This document shows positions 59,703 to 64,000 of a DNA stretch of 64,000 nt, one piece after another (positions within the stretch are counted from its first letter, which is position 1; each line of letters begins with the position of its first letter). The notes below the pieces were generated by a model, which saw only the letters and a program-made list of their open reading frames with translations, was not told the DNA's origin and did not search any database. Origin of the DNA: Apus apus (Eukaryota; Chordata; Aves; Apodiformes; Apodidae); NCBI RefSeq assembly GCF_020740795.1, contig NC_067285.1, positions 39,964,511 to 40,028,510 of the forward strand, written 5' to 3'. Made by a program: the position numbers and the translations under genes.

Positions 59703-61123
59703 TTACTGCTTAGAAGGGAAGGGAGCTGCTCCAAAGGGATCTAACTCCAGTGCCGGTTGCTGCTGGCCCTGCACGCTCTGCACGACCAGTTCCGTGAAGG
59801 GCACTGCACCAAAGTCATCTGTTTTCAGCCCCTCCCCACCATGAAGGGCCCCGTGCAAGGAGCTCTGCCTCGCCCTACCAGCCACCACCACCGCGGCGTC
59901 GCCGAGCCCTTGGTGCTGGGGATGCCGCATCAAATCCGGCGGGTGGAAAGGTTTGGCTCCGAAAGGATCCAAGAGGCTCTCGTCGGTTTGCAGAGGGTTG
60001 GGTCGGTCTTTGCTTTCCGTCAAGGCGAGGCTGATGTTCTCTTTGGAGTCTGAGATGGTCAGGAACTCGTTGCTGCTCTGGGAGTCCCTGCGACCTGCCT
60101 TCTTGTGCCGGCGGGTTCGCTCCGGGGTGCGGTAGCTCGGCTTGGAGGCCTTCTTGGCGGTGGTGGGGGTGCCGTGGTGCCTCTTCCCGTTGCCCTTGGA
60201 GGCCTCCTGCTTCATGCGCCTCTGGCGGGAGGAAAGTTTCTGCAGGTTACGCTGCTGCTTCACCTTCTGCTGCTGCTGGCTCCCGGTGATCTCATCAAAA
60301 GGAACCAGCCCAAACGGGTCCTCTCTGCTCCCAGTGCTCTTGGAGAGAAGGGAAGGCTGGAATGGGGTGCAGCCAAAGATATCGACGCTCCGTGGAGAGG
60401 TGGGGGAGAGCAGAGGCTCTGTTCCCGCCACCTGGCCATCTTGCTGAGACACCTTTTTGCTGAAGGGGGCTTTTGTGAAAACATCAAAGTCATCCTGCTC
60501 CTGCTGCAGGCTGGGAAAAGCCATCTGAGAAGAGACATCTTTGTCCACCTTCTCTCTGGGCTGAGGCTGCAGAGTAGAAAAGGGCACTGCCCCAAACACA
60601 TCGAATTCTTGGCCAGGGTTCACCTTGATTACAGCACTTGGCACCTCAGGCAGGGATGTATGCATTGAGCTGGGTTCACTGATTTCACTGCTGCCCACAC
60701 CATCTCTGAACCTACTGCTCAGGAGACTTTCCACAGAGTTTTGCTTGGTACGATCAGAATCGGAGTCAGAACTCTGCTTCTCCTCCTCCTCTTCCTCCAC
60801 CTCTTCCTCAGAGTCCATGAGGAGAGGTCGGTGGCCAAAATTCTCCGGTTCTGTATCATTGTCATCATTGAAGTCTCCATTCTCTCCTTGCAAGACTTCT
60901 TCATCCTCCTGTTCTTCTTCTTCCTCACTGCTCTTGGGAGAAGGAGGATCAGATTCAAAATCACTCTCTGACTCATCAGCACCTTTCATCACTTGTCCTC
61001 CTGCAATTTTCCTCCCGGGCCGGGGATCTCTAAAAGCATGGCTCAGTTTTCCAGCTTTGGTTTGGGTCCCTAAGTTATTTCCTTGATTGCTGGATGAGTT
61101 ATCCACTTGTTTGCCAGGAGAAC
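59703..61123 (-). CDS. BMP2K: BMP-2-inducible protein kinase, last coding exon (partial gene)
   Basis: A single open exon gives 472 full codons plus a split first Gly, starting after a TTTGGACCTGCAG acceptor and ending ELDPFGAAPFPSKQ-stop, the ending of the long isoform of human BMP2K. The kinase domain and other exons lie beyond the right edge. Visible: a Ser-rich opening, two acidic stretches (SSEEEEEQEDEE; SEEEVEEEEEEKQ), a basic stretch (SSRQRRMKQ, RTPERTRRHKKAGRR), and seven copies of D-x-F-x3-P-F: DVFGAVPF, DVFTKAPF, DIFGCTPF, DPFGLVPF, DPFGAKPF, DDFGAVPF and DPFGAAPF. Similar DPF/DxF motifs in the relative AAK1 bind the AP-2 ear. BMP2K is a NAK-family Ser/Thr kinase of clathrin adaptors and a BMP-2-induced regulator of osteoblast differentiation. 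It converges on PAQR3. The frame is intact. Confidence 0.95.
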
Positions 61124-64000
61124 CTGCAGGTCCAAAGAAAAATGCAGAACAAAACTTGAAATACACTCTTAAAAGTCAACACCGATTCCACACACACCAC
61201 GGCCACTTGTAGCAAGAGTAAACCATGTATTCTGTACTGAGAGAAATGAGCTACAATCAGACCTAGTGTTTCACACAATGCTCACAAAATGGATTAATAG
61301 TCAGACCTTCCAGCTCTACTCCAAGCACAAGATGTCTGGAAACACAATACTAGCATTTTTGGGGCATGGAGGCTCTCTAGAGCCAGCTTTTCAAGCGCAC
61401 TCGTTACGCAGTTGCTTCTCTCCAGGGAAATAGGAGCCAGGGGGCTGGAAAGATTCTATTTTTATTTAAAATAAAAAAAAAAGCAGAGTATTTCTTGAAG
61501 TGCTTCTGCTTCGAGTCTGCACGGACAAACTTACCAGCCTAGCCATGAAAACAGTCAGCACAGGCGAGAGGAAAAGTACTTTGCAATTTCAAATCGCTGC
61601 CTTCAGGCCTTGGGTACCATTTCACAGCCCCTGCAGAGCTCAGGGGCTCTGCCCTAAGCCCACCAGCCAGGCTGCTGCCCTCGTGCTCCTTGCTGACAAA
61701 CACACCCGTTCAGGTTGCCCTCTGAAGAGGGTTCTCCAAGATGACCCACTGTACCCAGTCAGACACACGTGGCAGTCCTGAAACACTCTGTGTAGTTTCA
61801 AAAGGCAAGTAAGTGCTCAACGCCCTGTCAGTCCCCAGTCTCTCCTCTCCCAAGCTTTCACGGCACGAGACAACCCTACACAGCATCTCCAAGATAATTG
61901 GGCTCCTCTAAGGTCTATGAAAATCAGGGACTGGGCAAGAGAGAAGCTTGGCCCTGTCTGAGCTGCAGGGAAGATGACATGAGGTCACGATCCCTCTGTC
62001 CTGCCCTCAAGGGCACCAACTCCTTACATGAACTGAAGAAGCGGGATGTGGAACCTGCTAACAGCCACCATGGAGATACAGGGCTTGGGGGTTTAGCCCC
62101 ATAGTGTGTTTTGAGGCACACACAGGGAAACAGACAAGAGTCCCAAAGGGGACATCACAAGCTAACGTAACTAGATAGAAACAGGGATGGAGGGACAAGG
62201 ATGGTTTCCAACACGTGTCTTGGTTTGAAATACTCCCTCCCTCCCCACAGCCAGGATCAAACCCATAATCTGGACTCATAAATCCCACTAAAAATTAAGC
62301 ATGATGGTCACTGCCATTTGGGCATTTGAAAAGGTCTCCCCAAGTGCCCCCCCACCCCGGCTTCAGCAGAAACAGCCCCTCTTCATCAGGGCTTTCCCCA
62401 TGAATAATGCCAGCAAAGCAGATCACTGGGACAGCAACACAGGAGAGCTTTTACCTGTTTTTGGGAAGCAATACTCACCTTGATGTGTCACACCTATGCT
62501 TGGAGAAAGTCACTCTCTAGTGACACTGAAGCTCCACATTCAGCCCCATCTAACTCCTAGTGCAGCCACTCAGGCAAAAAATAAAAGGCTGTTGCTCTAT
62601 GGCTTTAACTTAAATTTGAATGAAGTGTTTTCTTCTTTATTTCCAAATCCAACCTGTCAGCTCAGCTACGGGAAGGAAATTCATCTATTCATTTTACTCC
62701 TACACCTTCATCCCCCCCATTTACTATCTGACAACCAGAGCTAGGAGAACAATTCCCTGATGACTCTTCAGTGGGGTCGTTCCCTTAGGAATCCAGGGAG
62801 CAGAAAAACTTGGCAGCAGTAAACTGAAATGGCAAGGGCAGACAGAGCAGCTCAGGCTGGTCGTGCCACTGGAACGACTCTCCTCAGATTCATCCAAAAC
62901 AAGTTTCTCCCAGTGTCAGAGCCCTGCAGCTGCACAGAGATGTTTCCAGGAGTGCAACTGACTGACAGATTTCTATTTGAAGAGAATGAGCAGGAGGAAA
63001 AGCAAAACCCTTGGTCTCAAGCTGGGGAAAATGTATTTGCTCTGGAGATGTCCTCCCCCCTCTAGGGCACAGCCCACCCAGCAGCCAGGCTGACTGAAGG
63101 ATGGATAATTGAACACATAAGGCTAAGAAGAGTGACAGTTACTCACCTCCCTGACAGCCACTGTGTGCAACACTGCCAAGAGGGCTGCATCAGTCACCCT
63201 AGGCCGAACACTACGTGGGCACCACCAGCCTTCAGCTGGAGCAACAGCAAAACCAACAGTGTTGGTGCCAGGGAGGGCTTGGCCCAAGGGCCGGGTGATG
63301 TTCGCCTGATGGCCACAGCCAGCTCCTCACAGCTGGCCAGGAACCTCCAGAGACACTGTGCCACAAACCCAGCACAGCCTAAGTGCTGGCTGCAAGGCTC
63401 TGACAGCTCTAGGATCTGCCACCAACCTGGGGACCAGGCTGCTGCTAGTTAAGGCAGTCATTCCTAATCAGTGTCTGGAAGCTGATCAACTCAAGGCATT
63501 CAGAGGATGGGGAAAAGCTGGGGCTGGATGGTGTATCAGGCACTTCTCAGGAAAAAAAAAATAATAACCTTCAGCCAGAATCCAAAAAATACATAAATAC
63601 GAAATAATTTCTCAGGCAGTTTCTTCTTTCACAAGGAAATCAGCATGCAACTTCCAGGCCAACCCACCTCTTTTTCTTTCTATACTCCAGTTTAGACCAA
63701 AACAGTAAGTTGGAAAAGAACAGTTTCTTCCTTTTTCAAAAGGCACCAACAGCCTGTTCATCCATGTGGCAGCCATTTGGCTTTTTTTTTTTTTTTGCAA
63801 TTACACATAAAAAGAGCAATGAAACAAGGAGAATTCTGCAGCAATTGACTTTATGCTTGGATTTAAAAACAAGATGACCAGAATGACTGAAAACATCAGG
63901 TGATTATGGCTTTGAGCTGTTTCTTCTTTGCTTCTGGTGTCAGGTTGCTTCTTATCTGCCACAATTTTAAATACTACATATTTGCTTTACCCACTAAATT
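61124..64000 (-). other. BMP2K: BMP2K intron
   Basis: Upstream of the last-exon acceptor no further minus-strand frame resembles BMP2K (the preceding part of the family is Gln/Ser/Pro-rich), so the rest of the window is probably intron. Frames on either strand are short and unrecognisable. Homopolymer runs lie near 61,472-61,481 (A) and 63,782-63,796 (T). Confidence 0.7.

Overview
This looks like vertebrate, specifically avian, nuclear DNA. Two protein-coding genes with vertebrate exon-intron structure are present. The interspersed repeats are almost all CR1 retrotransposon fragments, the dominant LINE family of birds, and no mammalian Alu or L1 sequence was seen. The two genes, PAQR3 (plus strand, complete) and BMP2K (minus strand, last coding exon only), are also convergent neighbours in mammals. 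The species cannot be fixed from the window.

Layout. Bases 1 to about 44,930 hold no recognisable gene. They contain CR1 fragments, a 337-base uninterrupted purine tract (4858-5194), other simple repeats, and several AT-rich blocks with homeodomain-type motifs that could be long-range enhancers. At 44,936-46,597 a G-rich minisatellite directly abuts the PAQR3 CpG-island promoter. Its unit keeps recreating GCGGGAA(A), the E2F-type site. A 495-base segment with TG...CA ends (45,390-45,884) splits the array and looks like a solo LTR. PAQR3 coding sequence lies in six exons from 46,890 to 51,862 and gives 311 residues, the family length. It is followed by a probable 3'UTR carrying two related antisense CR1 tails. 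The last coding exon of BMP2K occupies 59,703-61,123 on the minus strand; the kinase domain lies beyond the right edge. From 61,124 to the end is BMP2K intron.

How the genes relate. PAQR3 encodes a Golgi seven-helix protein known for sequestering Raf and anchoring SCAP/SREBP. BMP2K encodes a NAK-family kinase of clathrin-mediated endocytosis. They do not form a pathway; they share a tail-to-tail arrangement in which the 3'UTRs end close together.

The most unusual observations are: (1) a 107-base inverted copy of a nearby sequence (105/107 identical) sitting inside a CR1 element in place of a few dozen CR1 bases; (2) the E2F-like minisatellite beside the PAQR3 promoter; (3) the probable solo LTR inside that array, with an internal 55-base tandem duplication. 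No tRNA, rRNA or CRISPR array was seen.
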